This document shows, piece after piece, positions 17,855 through 27,404 of a stretch of 64,000 nt of DNA; position 1 is the stretch's first letter; each line of letters starts with the position of its first letter. A program made the translations under genes and the position numbers. The notes beneath the pieces are model-generated. The model was not told the DNA's origin. It worked only from the letters and a program-made list of their open reading frames with translations, and did no database searches. The stretch comes from SUP05 sp964577715 (GTDB lineage: Bacteria > Pseudomonadota > Gammaproteobacteria > PS1 > Pseudothioglobaceae), in the NCBI GenBank assembly GCA_964577715.1, contig CAZOAA010000003.1, positions 1 to 64,000 on the forward strand, written 5' to 3'.

Positions 17855-20448
17855 ATTAAACTCTTAACTGAAGCTAGAGCCGACTCTATATTTTCTGGCT
17901 GAGTACCTCCGCCCTGCGCCATATCCGCACGGCCTCCTCCCTTACCACCAACTTGTGTTGCTACATGGTTAAGGATTTTTCCTGCTTGATATTTATCAGT
18001 TAAATCTTTTGTTACGCCTGCCACAAGTGCTATTTTGTCACCACTTATGGCAGCAAGCACAATAACAGCTGATCCTAGCTTGTCTTTTAACTTATCAGCA
18101 ATATCACGTAAATCTTTACCGCCCACACCTTTTACAACCGTTGAAAGTAATTTAACGCCGTCAATATCCTCGGCTTGATTGACTAAATCATCGCCTTGGT
18201 TGCTAGCAAGTTGCTTTTGGAAGGTTGAAATTTGTTTTTCTAAATCTTTTTGTTGCTTAATAAGTTGAGCAACTTTTTCAACGGCTTGTGCATTGCTTGA
18301 TTTGGTTATCTGTGCGATTTCACTTAAACTATCTTGTGTTTGATTATCAAACTGATAAGCATCATAACCCGTCATCGCCTCAATACGGCGAACACCTGCT
18401 GCAATACCGCCTTCAGAGGTAATTCTAAATAAACCAATATCACCCAAGCGCTCTACATGAGTGCCGCCACAAAGCTCTACAGAAAAATCATCCTTACCCA
18501 TGGTAAGTACACGCACGGTATCACCGTACTTCTCGCCAAATAATGCCATCGCGCCTTTTTTCTTGGCGGTTTCAATATCAGTCACATCCGTGTGTACAAT
18601 GGTATTGCCCAAAATTTTACGGTTAACCATACCTTCAATCTTATCAAGATCAACTTTAGTAATCACTTCATCGTGAGAAAAGTCAAAACGTAGCTTGTCG
18701 CCATCAACCAACGAGCCTTTTTGCGTAACGGTTTCACCTAATACACTACGCAATGCCGCATGAAGCAAATGTGTTGCTGAGTGATTTCGTGCAATACACT
18801 TACGACGATTTTTATCTACTTTCGCTTCAACCACGTCACCTACTTTTAATATGCCATTATTTAATATACCGTGATGTTCAAACGCCCCAGACTTTTGTTT
18901 TTTCGTATCTTTAACTTCAAAACCAGCTTCAGCATTACTTAATACTCCAATGTCACCTGCTTGACCGCCCGACTCACCGTAAAAACTTGAGCTTGACAAC
19001 ACTACAATCGCCTTATCTCCCGTATTGATTGCATCCACCATCTTGCTATTTTTAATTAATGCCTGCACTGATGAGTTATTTTCTAATTGTTCGTAACCTA
19101 AAAATTCAGTCGCATCACTAATGTCAACGCCTTTTTGTGATACTTTAAAATCACCTGCAGATCTTGCTCTATCACGCTGTTTGGCCATCTCCACTTCAAA
19201 GCCCGGCATATCGATAGTAAGATCACGCTCACGCGCAACATCAGCTGTTAGATCTACTGGGAATCCGTATGTATCATAAAGCTTAAATACCGTCTCACCG
19301 TCAATCTTACTGCCTTTTAGATTGGTAATTGCCTCTTCTAAAATGCCCATACCCTGATCTAATGTTTTCATAAAACGTTCTTCTTCACGCTTCAATACTT
19401 TCTCAACATTTGCCAATGATGCTTTTAACTCTGGATACACGTCTTTCATCTCCAATGCCAAAACTGGAGCTAGACGGTAGAAAAATACCTTATTAATTCC
19501 AAGCTTGTGACCATGACGAATCGCTCGTCGAATAATACGTCTAAGTACATAACCACGCCCTTCATTTGATGGAATAACACCATCTACAATCATAAAGGCT
19601 GTTGAGCGAATATGATCAGCAATCACACGCACAGAGGCGTTGTCCATCTTTATGCCACTAACTTTTGGAATTAAACCAACCACAGCTTTGGTTAAGCTTT
19701 GAAAACCATCTGTATCATAGTTGTTATTCTCATGCTGTAGCACCGCTGCTAAACGCTCTAAGCCCATGCCTGTATCTACACACGGCGCATCCAATGGCTT
19801 TAAGTATCCATCCTCTTGTTTGTCGTATTGAGTAAATACCAAATTCCAGATTTCAATATAACGATCACCGTCTTCATCAGCATGCCCTGGAGGACCGCCA
19901 GCAATGTCTTCACCATGATCATAAAAAATCTCACTTGACGGGCCACACGGACCAGTATCACCCATTTGCCAAAAATTATCTTTAGCGCCGCAACGAGAAA
20001 TTCGATTTCTTGGAAAACCAATTTCATTTACCCAAATATCTTCAGCCTCAATATCTTCTTCAAACACACTCACCCAAAGCTTTTCCTTGGGAAGGCCTAA
20101 CTCAACGGTTAAAAACTCCCAAGCGTATTGAATAGCTTCACGCTTAAAATAATCACCAAAACTAAAATTACCTAACATTTCAAAAAAAGTATGGTGTCGT
20201 GCTGTGTAACCCACATTTTCTAAATCATTATGTTTTCCACCTGCGCGTACACAACGCTGAACCGATACTGCACGTGTATAAGAGCGTTTTTCCACACCAC
20301 TAAAGACATCTTTAAACGGCACCATACCAGCATTCACAAATAACAAGGTTTTGTCGTTATGTGGCACCAACGATGCACTTGGCTCAACAGTGTGCTCCTG
20401 GGCCTTAAAATAATCTAGGAATTTTTGTCTAATTTGTGCTGTTTTCAT
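17851..20448 (-). CDS. alaS: Alanine-tRNA ligase
   Basis: 865 residues, full length. The N-terminal class II catalytic domain starts TAQIRQKFLDYF and includes MGDTGPCGPSSEIF. The editing domain has the zinc/active-site motif NHSATHLLHAAL with the companion CGGTHVERLGDIG. The C-terminal oligomerisation domain ends GGKGGGRADMAQGGG. The stop codon overlaps that of the convergent DsrC-like gene by a few bases. Confidence 0.97.
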   Translation of the reverse strand: MKTAQIRQKFLDYFKAQEHTVEPSASLVPHNDKTLLFVNAGMVPFKDVFSGVEKRSYTRAVSVQRCVRAGGKHNDLENVGYTARHHTFFEMLGNFSFGDYFKREAIQYAWEFLTVELGLPKEKLWVSVFEEDIEAEDIWVNEIGFPRNRISRCGAKDNFWQMGDTGPCGPSSEIFYDHGEDIAGGPPGHADEDGDRYIEIWNLVFTQYDKQEDGYLKPLDAPCVDTGMGLERLAAVLQHENNNYDTDGFQSLTKAVVGLIPKVSGIKMDNASVRVIADHIRSTAFMIVDGVIPSNEGRGYVLRRIIRRAIRHGHKLGINKVFFYRLAPVLALEMKDVYPELKASLANVEKVLKREEERFMKTLDQGMGILEEAITNLKGSKIDGETVFKLYDTYGFPVDLTADVARERDLTIDMPGFEVEMAKQRDRARSAGDFKVSQKGVDISDATEFLGYEQLENNSSVQALIKNSKMVDAINTGDKAIVVLSSSSFYGESGGQAGDIGVLSNAEAGFEVKDTKKQKSGAFEHHGILNNGILKVGDVVEAKVDKNRRKCIARNHSATHLLHAALRSVLGETVTQKGSLVDGDKLRFDFSHDEVITKVDLDKIEGMVNRKILGNTIVHTDVTDIETAKKKGAMALFGEKYGDTVRVLTMGKDDFSVELCGGTHVERLGDIGLFRITSEGGIAAGVRRIEAMTGYDAYQFDNQTQDSLSEIAQITKSSNAQAVEKVAQLIKQQKDLEKQISTFQKQLASNQGDDLVNQAEDIDGVKLLSTVVKGVGGKDLRDIADKLKDKLGSAVIVLAAISGDKIALVAGVTKDLTDKYQAGKILNHVATQVGGKGGGRADMAQGGGTQPENIESALASVKSLI

Positions 20449-20494
20449 TACGACAGATGTCTAATCAAAATGTTTAATTATACTTATCTAAAAT

Positions 20495-21109
20495 CTAAAC
20501 GATAAGTGAAGTATCGCCTGCGCCTTGGCGAATAATTTCGATACTATCGCCTGATAAGTCAATTACGGTTGTTGGTTCTGGTGGGCAATAACCATCGTCA
20601 ATAATCACATCAACCTGATTTTCAACCGCATCACGTACATCATCGATATCGTAAAACTCATATCCATCTAATATCAATGACACGCTCATTAATGGCTCAT
20701 CTAGTCCTTCTAGCAATGTTTGCACCACGCCATGATGTGAAACCCTGACTCCAATGGTTTTTTTCTTGTCATGTAACAAGCGTTTGGGCACATCTCGCGT
20801 ACCTTCTAAGATAAATGTATAAGCGCCTGGTAAGATTTTTTTTAACAGTCGAAATGCATTGTTGTCTAATTTTGCATATTCACCAATATGAGATAAGTCC
20901 CTCATCATCAAGGTAAAGTCATGGCGCTTAGACAAATTTCGAATCTGGCGAATTCTTTCTAAGCCGGTTTTATTACCTAAAGCCGTACCAAGTGCATAAC
21001 CAGAATCAGTAGGATATGCAATCACTGCACCTGCATGCAACTCATCAACCACTTGATCGATAAAACGCTGTTGTGGGTTTTGAGGGTGAATTTTCAGCAA
21101 TTTACTCAT
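20495..21109 (-). CDS. yciO: YciO/YrdC/Sua5-family protein
   Basis: 204 residues from the ATG at 21109. This start overlaps the preceding stop as TAATG and is preferred to one five codons upstream. The YrdC fold binds ATP and L-threonylcarbamate-type ligands and is related to TsaC, which makes threonylcarbamoyl-adenylate for tRNA t6A. Motifs include IAYPTDSGYALG, the K-x-R-like NLSKRHDFTLMM, and LPGAYTFIL. Pairing with the PHP-domain gene mirrors the yciO-yciV (rnm) neighbourhood of E. coli, which favours YciO over TsaC. Confidence 0.85.
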   Translation of the reverse strand: MSKLLKIHPQNPQQRFIDQVVDELHAGAVIAYPTDSGYALGTALGNKTGLERIRQIRNLSKRHDFTLMMRDLSHIGEYAKLDNNAFRLLKKILPGAYTFILEGTRDVPKRLLHDKKKTIGVRVSHHGVVQTLLEGLDEPLMSVSLILDGYEFYDIDDVRDAVENQVDVIIDDGYCPPEPTTVIDLSGDSIEIIRQGAGDTSLIV

Positions 21110-21933
21110 TACCAGTCCATCCAAACAGTTTTATTTATATTTGGCATGGATTGTAGGTTTCCAATCTGAATCCTTTGGTTAGGCCAGCCATGGTAATCAG
21201 AACCACTCGATGCTAATAGATCTAGCTCATATGCCCATTGACTAATTAGATTAATCTCTTCTTGTGAGCTATGCGCAGTAACCACCTCTACGCCATCACA
21301 ACCATTAACAGCAAGATCTGACATCATGCGCTTAACCTTAGTGTTAGTCATACGATAACGCAAAGGATGTGCCAATACTGCCTGTCCACCAGCTGCATGT
21401 ATCCACTCAATCACTTCATTAAATTGTGCCCATTTACCGCCCACGCCACCTGGTTTTTTACCGGTTAAAAAGCGTTTAAAAACACTTTTCATATCCTTGC
21501 AAACACCTTCCTGAATTAGCATTTGAGCAAAATGTGTACGCGTAATCATGCCAGTACCGGCAATGGCTTTAGTTTTTTCATATGCATCAACAACACCTGC
21601 ACCACCTAAACCCCTTGCCATTTTTTCTGCGCGAATTTTTCGAAAATCCTGATGTTGTTTAAGGCCGGCTTGCAGTATTTTATTATCCACATCAATACCC
21701 AAACCTAGAATATGAATAGTCATATTGTTCCACATCGCCGATACTTCAACACCAGAAATAAACCTTATATTTAATTTACCTGCTTTATACTTAGCCTCAT
21801 CAATACCCTTAATCGTGTCATGGTCAGTAAGTGCAAATACATTACAGCTCTGCTCTTTTGCTAAGCGCACTACCTCTGTAGGTGATAAAACTCCATCAGA
21901 ATAATAAGAGTGGTTGTGTAAATCAATAATCAT
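21109..21933 (-). CDS. rnm: PHP-domain 5'-3' exoribonuclease, RNase AM (YciV) type
   Basis: 274 residues. PHP-family metal ligands are all visible: DLHNHSYYSDG at the N-terminus, LTDHD near residue 37, VLAHPLRYR in the middle and SGSDYHGWP near the C-terminus. The E. coli homologue Rnm matures the 5' ends of rRNAs and degrades short RNAs. Transcribed ahead of and coupled to the YciO gene. Divergent from glmS, with an 81-base gap holding promoters. Confidence 0.85.
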   Translation of the reverse strand: MIIDLHNHSYYSDGVLSPTEVVRLAKEQSCNVFALTDHDTIKGIDEAKYKAGKLNIRFISGVEVSAMWNNMTIHILGLGIDVDNKILQAGLKQHQDFRKIRAEKMARGLGGAGVVDAYEKTKAIAGTGMITRTHFAQMLIQEGVCKDMKSVFKRFLTGKKPGGVGGKWAQFNEVIEWIHAAGGQAVLAHPLRYRMTNTKVKRMMSDLAVNGCDGVEVVTAHSSQEEINLISQWAYELDLLASSGSDYHGWPNQRIQIGNLQSMPNINKTVWMDW

Positions 21934-22001
21934 TGGATGCGCATTATAATCTATATGTTTTACAAGCGTTATTGACTATAATCTCAAGTATAACTTTTAA
22001 C

Positions 22002-22007
22002 TATAAT
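22002..22007 (+). promoter_or_regulatory. -10 box very close to the glmS start
   Basis: Perfect TATAAT whose last base is 7 bases before the glmS ATG. If used, the transcript would begin at or next to the start codon, giving a leaderless mRNA. No matching -35 at 16-18 bases is obvious; a TTGACT at 21972 is too far away (24-base spacer). No glmS ribozyme fits in this gap. Confidence 0.35.
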
Positions 22008-22014
22008 TAATACC

Positions 22015-23862
22015 ATGTGTGGAATCGTTGGGGGGATCTGTAGAAATAACATTGTACCTGTCTTAGTAGATGGCCTAAAACGACTTGAATACCGAGGCTA
22101 TGACTCTGCCGGAGTGGTTGTATTATCGGATGATGGCCAATTAAATCGCGCAAGAGCAGTTGGCAAAGTATCTAATCTTGAGAAAAATATTCAAGAAAAA
22201 CAAGCTCCGATACAAGGCACAATTGGTATTGCCCACACCCGTTGGGCTACTCATGGAGAGCCCTCCTCTCGTAATGCACACCCGCATATTTGCAATCATA
22301 GTGTAAGTGTTGTTCACAATGGTATTATCGAAAATTTTGCTGAGTTAAAAACCGAGCAAAAATCTCAAGGTTATGACTTTACATCTGACACAGATACTGA
22401 GGTTATTGCTCACGCTATCCACAAAGCATTAAACGATAGCAGCACTTTACTAGAAGCCACGCAACTTGCCATTCAAACTTTTGAAGGCGCTTACGGCGTA
22501 GGTGTTATCTCGCCTAAAGATCCAGGATGCATTATCGCCGCAAGAAGTGGATCACCTTTAGTCATTGGTCTCAGTGATAAAGGCAACTTTATTGCTTCAG
22601 ATCAAATAGCATTACTTGACATTGCCAAAGAATTTATCTTTCTAGAAGAAGGTGATGTTGCAAAAATTACACTTGACTCTGTAACGATTTACAATAAAGA
22701 TGGCAATAAAATTGAGCGAGAAATAAAAACCTCAAAACTTAAAAGTGGGCAAGTTTCAAAACGTGGTTATGATCATTACATGCTCAAAGAAATCTTTGAA
22801 CAACCGCAAGCCATTCGTGACACACTAGAATCACGCATTACTAAAGATACAGTGCTTACTTCTGCATTCGGGCATGAGGCTAAACAGATTTTTAAAAATA
22901 CCAAGCAAATTCAAATCATTGCTTGTGGCACTAGCTACAATGCAGGATTGGTGGCTAAATATTGGTTAGAAGACATCGCTAAAATCCCCACCCATATTGA
23001 AGTAGCAAGTGAATATCGCTACCGTCAGCCGATCGTGCTAAACAATACACTGTTTATTACCATTAGTCAAAGCGGTGAAACAGCTGATACTTTAGAGGCA
23101 TTAAAATCCGTCAAAAAAAATAATACAAATATTCATTCACTAGCCATATGCAACACAGCTGAATCTAGTCTTACGCGTGAATCGGAACTAACTTTCTTAA
23201 CTCATGCTGGCCCTGAGATTGGCGTAGCATCTACTAAGGCATTTACCACTCAGTTAGTATCTCTTGCACTACTGTCTGTAGCCATTGGAAAGTGCCACAA
23301 TCAAATATCAAAACAACAAGAAGTGAAAATTGTAGACGGTCTAAACCGTTTGCCAGGATTAATTAAAAAAACCTTGGAGCAAGAAGATCAAATCATTGAA
23401 CTGGCCAAAACTTTTAAAAATAAGTTTAATGCAATTTTTCTAGGTCGCGGTACCATGCATGCCATTGCCATGGAAGGCGCACTCAAACTCAAAGAGATCA
23501 GCTATATCCACGCCGAAGCATTCCCTGCCGGTGAACTTAAACACGGCCCTATTGCTCTAATTGATAAAGACACACCAGTGATTGCTGTAGCGCCTAATGA
23601 CCGATTATTAGATAAACTAAAATCTAACCTACAAGAGGTTAAATCTAGGGGTTCTGAAATGATTGTTTTTGAAGATGAAGCCGCCCAAGTAACCCCTATG
23701 AAAGGCATGACCATCATACCAACTACAACTGATTTGGGTCGAATTACTGCACCGATTATCTTTACCATCCCTTTGCAACTCTTAAGCTATCATGTTGCCC
23801 TTGTTAAAGGCACTGATGTAGATCAACCTAGAAATTTGGCAAAGTCTGTTACGGTCGAATAA
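22015..23862 (+). CDS. glmS: Glutamine-fructose-6-phosphate aminotransferase
   Basis: 615 residues. It makes glucosamine-6-phosphate from fructose-6-phosphate and glutamine, the entry to UDP-GlcNAc for peptidoglycan, lipid A and the glycan genes in this window. The N-terminal glutaminase domain begins MCGIVGG with nucleophile Cys2 and carries HTRWATHGEPS. Two SIS isomerase domains follow (ACGTSYNAGLVAKYW and SQSGETADTLEALK, then FLGRGTMHAIAMEGALKLKE). C-terminal LAKSVTVE is typical. Followed after 14 bases by the heptose operon. Confidence 0.97.
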   Translation: MCGIVGGICRNNIVPVLVDGLKRLEYRGYDSAGVVVLSDDGQLNRARAVGKVSNLEKNIQEKQAPIQGTIGIAHTRWATHGEPSSRNAHPHICNHSVSVVHNGIIENFAELKTEQKSQGYDFTSDTDTEVIAHAIHKALNDSSTLLEATQLAIQTFEGAYGVGVISPKDPGCIIAARSGSPLVIGLSDKGNFIASDQIALLDIAKEFIFLEEGDVAKITLDSVTIYNKDGNKIEREIKTSKLKSGQVSKRGYDHYMLKEIFEQPQAIRDTLESRITKDTVLTSAFGHEAKQIFKNTKQIQIIACGTSYNAGLVAKYWLEDIAKIPTHIEVASEYRYRQPIVLNNTLFITISQSGETADTLEALKSVKKNNTNIHSLAICNTAESSLTRESELTFLTHAGPEIGVASTKAFTTQLVSLALLSVAIGKCHNQISKQQEVKIVDGLNRLPGLIKKTLEQEDQIIELAKTFKNKFNAIFLGRGTMHAIAMEGALKLKEISYIHAEAFPAGELKHGPIALIDKDTPVIAVAPNDRLLDKLKSNLQEVKSRGSEMIVFEDEAAQVTPMKGMTIIPTTTDLGRITAPIIFTIPLQLLSYHVALVKGTDVDQPRNLAKSVTVE

Positions 23863-23876
23863 GACCCCTATAACAC

Positions 23877-24410
23877 ATGAAAAAAAATAAGAAAAAAGTT
23901 GTCTTCTTAGATCGAGATGGCGTTATCAATAAGGAAATTGGTTATTTACACCGCACAGAAGATTTTGAATTCATTGATGGGGTATTTAGCGCATGCAAAC
24001 ATTTTCAAAAATTTGGCTACTCTATCATTGTAGTAACAAACCAATCTGGAATCGCTAGAGGATATTACCAAGAAAAAGATTTTCATGCATTGACTGACTG
24101 GATGGTTAAACAATTTTCTAATAATGGCATAAATATTCTCGATGTTTTTTTCTGTCCTCATGGGCCAGAGTCCACTTGCAATTGCCGCAAACCAAAACCA
24201 GGCATGTTCTTAAATGCTCAATCAAAATACGATGTTGATATGCATAATTCGTGGATGATTGGTGACAAAGAAGCTGATATTAAGGCTGCAAATACAGCAG
24301 GTATTAAAAACACGGTACTGGTAAAAACTGGTCATAGTATTGATGAATCCAACTCACAGGCAAAATTTATATTAAAATCAATCAAAGAAACTATCGGAAT
24401 TATAAAATGA
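23877..24410 (+). CDS. gmhB: D,D-heptose 1,7-bisphosphate phosphatase
   Basis: 177 residues of the HAD superfamily. It removes the C7 phosphate of D-glycero-D-manno-heptose 1,7-bisphosphate. The nucleophile motif FLDRDGVINKE is at the N-terminus, motif II is VVTNQSGIARG, and a zinc-binding loop CPHGPESTCNCRKPKPG identifies the GmhB branch of the family. GDKEADI gives the last acidic motif. It overlaps hldD by 4 bases (ATGA). Confidence 0.93.
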   Translation: MKKNKKKVVFLDRDGVINKEIGYLHRTEDFEFIDGVFSACKHFQKFGYSIIVVTNQSGIARGYYQEKDFHALTDWMVKQFSNNGINILDVFFCPHGPESTCNCRKPKPGMFLNAQSKYDVDMHNSWMIGDKEADIKAANTAGIKNTVLVKTGHSIDESNSQAKFILKSIKETIGIIK

Positions 24411-25411
24411 AGTATACAAATACAGACTTTAATAATAAAACCATTTTAATCACTGGTGGTGCCGGATTCATTGGTAGTAATTTGGCTTTTTATTTTCAAG
24501 ATAATTACCCCGATTCACACGTAGTGGTGTTTGACTGCTTTAGAAGTGAAGCAACATTTGCCAATGGCAATCTGCAAAGTTTTGGTCATTATAAAAACCT
24601 TATTGGTTTTACTGGTGATGTAGTGTGTGGCAATATTAATAGTAAATCTGATTTGGCACTACTTAACAAGTATAAATTTGATTATATATTCCATCAAGCG
24701 GCAATTTCAGACACGCGAGTGTATGATCAAGAAATTGTCATGCAAACCAATGTCAATTCTTTTTACGATTTATTGGATAAAGCTAAGAAAGATGATGCAG
24801 TTATGGTGTATGCAAGTTCTGCTGCTACTTATGGCAGCCTACCTTCACCACAAACCGTTGGCAAGGAAAACCCTGAAAACCCTTATGGATTCAGCAAATA
24901 TGCAATGGATCAAATTGCTTATCGTTATTCAGATGAAAATCCAGACATGGTAATCGTAGGTCTTAAATTTTTTAACGTGTACGGCCCTCGCGAATATTAC
25001 AAAGCCAAGACTTCTTCCACGGTCATACAGTTTGGACATCAAATATTAGATGGTAAGGCGCCAATACTGTTTAAAGGGTCAGACAAAATACTGCGTGACT
25101 TTATTAATATTGAAGACGTAGTTCAAGCCAATATTAAAGCTTGTAATCCTAAGCAAAATGGCACTTATAATGTTGGTACTGGAAACCCGAGAAGCTTTCA
25201 AGATATTGCAGATATTTTGCAAAATGAATTAGGTACAAATTTAGGCACTGAATATATTCCAAACCCATATGATGGTTACCAAATGCATACTCAGGCTGAT
25301 ATTACCAGCTCACAAACCAGCTTAGGATTTGAGCCAGTAATTAGTTTGGAAGAAGGCATTAGAGCCTATATTCCTGATATTAAACGCCTGCATGGCACTG
25401 ATATTTCATGA
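24407..25411 (+). CDS. hldD: ADP-L-glycero-D-manno-heptose 6-epimerase
   Basis: 334 residues, extended short-chain dehydrogenase. It converts ADP-D,D-heptose to ADP-L,D-heptose for the LPS inner core. The NADP-binding motif is ILITGGAGFIGSNLA; the catalytic YxxxK is YGFSK, preceded by the SSAATYG segment. Overlaps both neighbours by 4 bases, so gmhB-hldD-hldE are translationally coupled. Confidence 0.93.
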   Translation: MKYTNTDFNNKTILITGGAGFIGSNLAFYFQDNYPDSHVVVFDCFRSEATFANGNLQSFGHYKNLIGFTGDVVCGNINSKSDLALLNKYKFDYIFHQAAISDTRVYDQEIVMQTNVNSFYDLLDKAKKDDAVMVYASSAATYGSLPSPQTVGKENPENPYGFSKYAMDQIAYRYSDENPDMVIVGLKFFNVYGPREYYKAKTSSTVIQFGHQILDGKAPILFKGSDKILRDFINIEDVVQANIKACNPKQNGTYNVGTGNPRSFQDIADILQNELGTNLGTEYIPNPYDGYQMHTQADITSSQTSLGFEPVISLEEGIRAYIPDIKRLHGTDIS

Positions 25412-26835
25412 TTGATCTACAAGGTAAATCTCCAAAAATATTAGTAATTGGCGACTTAATGATCGACCATTACTTATGGGGTTCTTGCGATCGAATATCG
25501 CCAGAAGCACCTGTTCAAGTGGTTAATGTAAAAAATGAAAGCACTGTGCTTGGTGGTGCAGGTAATGTAATCAATAACCTCAAGACACTTGGTGCACAGG
25601 TTGATGTTATTAGTGTAATTGGAGGTTGTGAAATTTCAGATGAACTTAAGGACTTGTTAAGTAACATCAATGTTAACTCAAAATACCTAATCACACAAAA
25701 AAACCGAATTACCAGTAAAAAAAGTCGTATTATCGCCTCACAACAACAAGTAGTTAGATACGATCGCGAAAGCACTGATGAAATTAATAACACATCGCAA
25801 GACTTAATCTTAGAAAGCTTTAAAAGCATTATTAAAAATTATAATGGAGTCTTATTATCAGATTATGGCAAAGGCGTCTTAACCTCTGAACTTACTCAGT
25901 CAATAATTACCATTGCCAACCAAAACAATAAAAAAGTTCTGGTAGATCCAAAAGGCCTAGATTATTCAAAATATAAAGGCGCTTATCTACTAACACCAAA
26001 CAAGAAAGAGGCTAGCGAAGCAACACAGATTAATATTAAAGATGGTACAAGCCTTACTCAAGCCATTACAAAACTAAAAAATGAATGCGATTTAGATGTA
26101 TCACTAATTACTCTAAGCGAACAAGGTGTGGCAATTTTTGATGATACACTACGTACGCACCCTACTGTTGCTAGAGAAGTGTTTGATGTAACTGGTGCAG
26201 GTGATACAGTACTCGCTTCATTGGGTTTTGCCTTAGCATGTGAATACAATATTGATGATGCAGTAAAATTTGCCAATCTTGCAGCCGGTGTTGTTGTAGG
26301 GAAAATCGGCTCTGCCACCGCCACTCTGAATGAAATTATTGAATATGAATCAAGCCTAAATAAATCCACTAGTGATGAGCATATTAAAACTCTAGATGAG
26401 ATTACGGTTTTAAGTACAGAATTAAAAGCAAGAGATAAAAAAATAGTATTTACTAATGGCTGTTTCGATATATTGCACGCTGGACATGTACGCTATTTAG
26501 AAACCGCTAAAAGTTATGGTGATGTTCTAATATTAGGTCTTAATTCTGACCGATCCGTTACCGCATTAAAGGGCGAAGATCGCCCTATCAACACACAGCT
26601 AGATAGGGCTTATATTTTGGCCGCGCTTGAAGCGGTGGATTATATAGTAATATTTGATGAAGATACGCCGTATGATTTAATCAAGGCGGTTAAACCACAT
26701 GTACTAGTTAAGGGCGGTGATTATGAAGGCAAAGAAGTGGTTGGACAAGATATTGCCGATGAGCTAAAACTAGTACAGTTTGTTAATGGAAAAAGCACGA
26801 CCAAAACCATTGAAAAAATACAACGAGGAAATTAG
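25408..26835 (+). CDS. hldE: Bifunctional heptose-7-phosphate kinase / heptose-1-phosphate adenylyltransferase
   Basis: 475 residues, the standard fused form. The N-terminal ribokinase-type domain (about 1-320) has [15 protein letters not shown] and the catalytic [14 protein letters not shown]. The C-terminal nucleotidyltransferase domain (about 345-475) has [18 protein letters not shown] with the HxGH motif. Together they make ADP-heptose from heptose-7-phosphate, with GmhB acting between the two steps. Confidence 0.95.
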   Translation: MIDLQGKSPKILVIGDLMIDHYLWGSCDRISPEAPVQVVNVKNESTVLGGAGNVINNLKTLGAQVDVISVIGGCEISDELKDLLSNINVNSKYLITQKNRITSKKSRIIASQQQVVRYDRESTDEINNTSQDLILESFKSIIKNYNGVLLSDYGKGVLTSELTQSIITIANQNNKKVLVDPKGLDYSKYKGAYLLTPNKKEASEATQINIKDGTSLTQAITKLKNECDLDVSLITLSEQGVAIFDDTLRTHPTVAREVFDVTGAGDTVLASLGFALACEYNIDDAVKFANLAAGVVVGKIGSATATLNEIIEYESSLNKSTSDEHIKTLDEITVLSTELKARDKKIVFTNGCFDILHAGHVRYLETAKSYGDVLILGLNSDRSVTALKGEDRPINTQLDRAYILAALEAVDYIVIFDEDTPYDLIKAVKPHVLVKGGDYEGKEVVGQDIADELKLVQFVNGKSTTKTIEKIQRGN

Positions 26836-26837
26836 CA

Positions 26838-27404
26838 ATGAAGCCTATTATCGAATTTGAACTAAATGAGCACATTAAAACAGCTCAAGCAACTACAAAA
26901 TCCATTGTCAACTCTCTTGAAATAGCGTCTAATTTATGCATTGACAGCCTAAAAAATGGTGGAAAAATCCTAATTTTTGGCAACGGTGGTAGTGCTGCTG
27001 ATGCTCAGCACATTGCCGCAGAATTAGTAGGCAGATACAAGGTGGAGCGCATAGGTTTACCTGCTATTGCATTAACCACAGATACTTCAGCACTTACTTC
27101 AATTGGCAATGATTATGGCTATGATCGTGTATTTGATCGTCAAGTAGAATCTCTAGCTAATAAAATAGATGTGGTGATTGGTATTAGCACGGGTGGCAGT
27201 AGTGGCAATGTTATTAGCGGACTTCAAACAGCCAAAGAACTAGGGTGTAAAACAATTGGTTTTAGCGGTAGAGGTGGTGGAGAAATGAACATCTTATGCG
27301 ATGTTAACTTAGTTGTACCAGCAGAGGATACAGCACGCATCCAAGAAATGCACATTGTTATTGGTCACACCATTTGTCATCTAATAGATCAAGCTTTTAT
27401 TTAA
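26838..27404 (+). CDS. gmhA: Sedoheptulose-7-phosphate isomerase
   Basis: 188 residues, single SIS domain. It converts sedoheptulose-7-phosphate to D,D-heptose-7-phosphate, the first step of the heptose pathway whose other enzymes lie just upstream. Motifs: [38 protein letters not shown], and the [10 protein letters not shown] phosphate site. Starts 2 bases after hldE and overlaps the convergent dehydratase gene by 4 bases. Confidence 0.95.
   Translation: MKPIIEFELNEHIKTAQATTKSIVNSLEIASNLCIDSLKNGGKILIFGNGGSAADAQHIAAELVGRYKVERIGLPAIALTTDTSALTSIGNDYGYDRVFDRQVESLANKIDVVIGISTGGSSGNVISGLQTAKELGCKTIGFSGRGGGEMNILCDVNLVVPAEDTARIQEMHIVIGHTICHLIDQAFI

Noticed and set aside
22007..22015. glmS ribozyme
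   Set aside because: The gap between the -10 box and the start codon is far too short, and the ribozyme is a feature of Gram-positive glmS genes.
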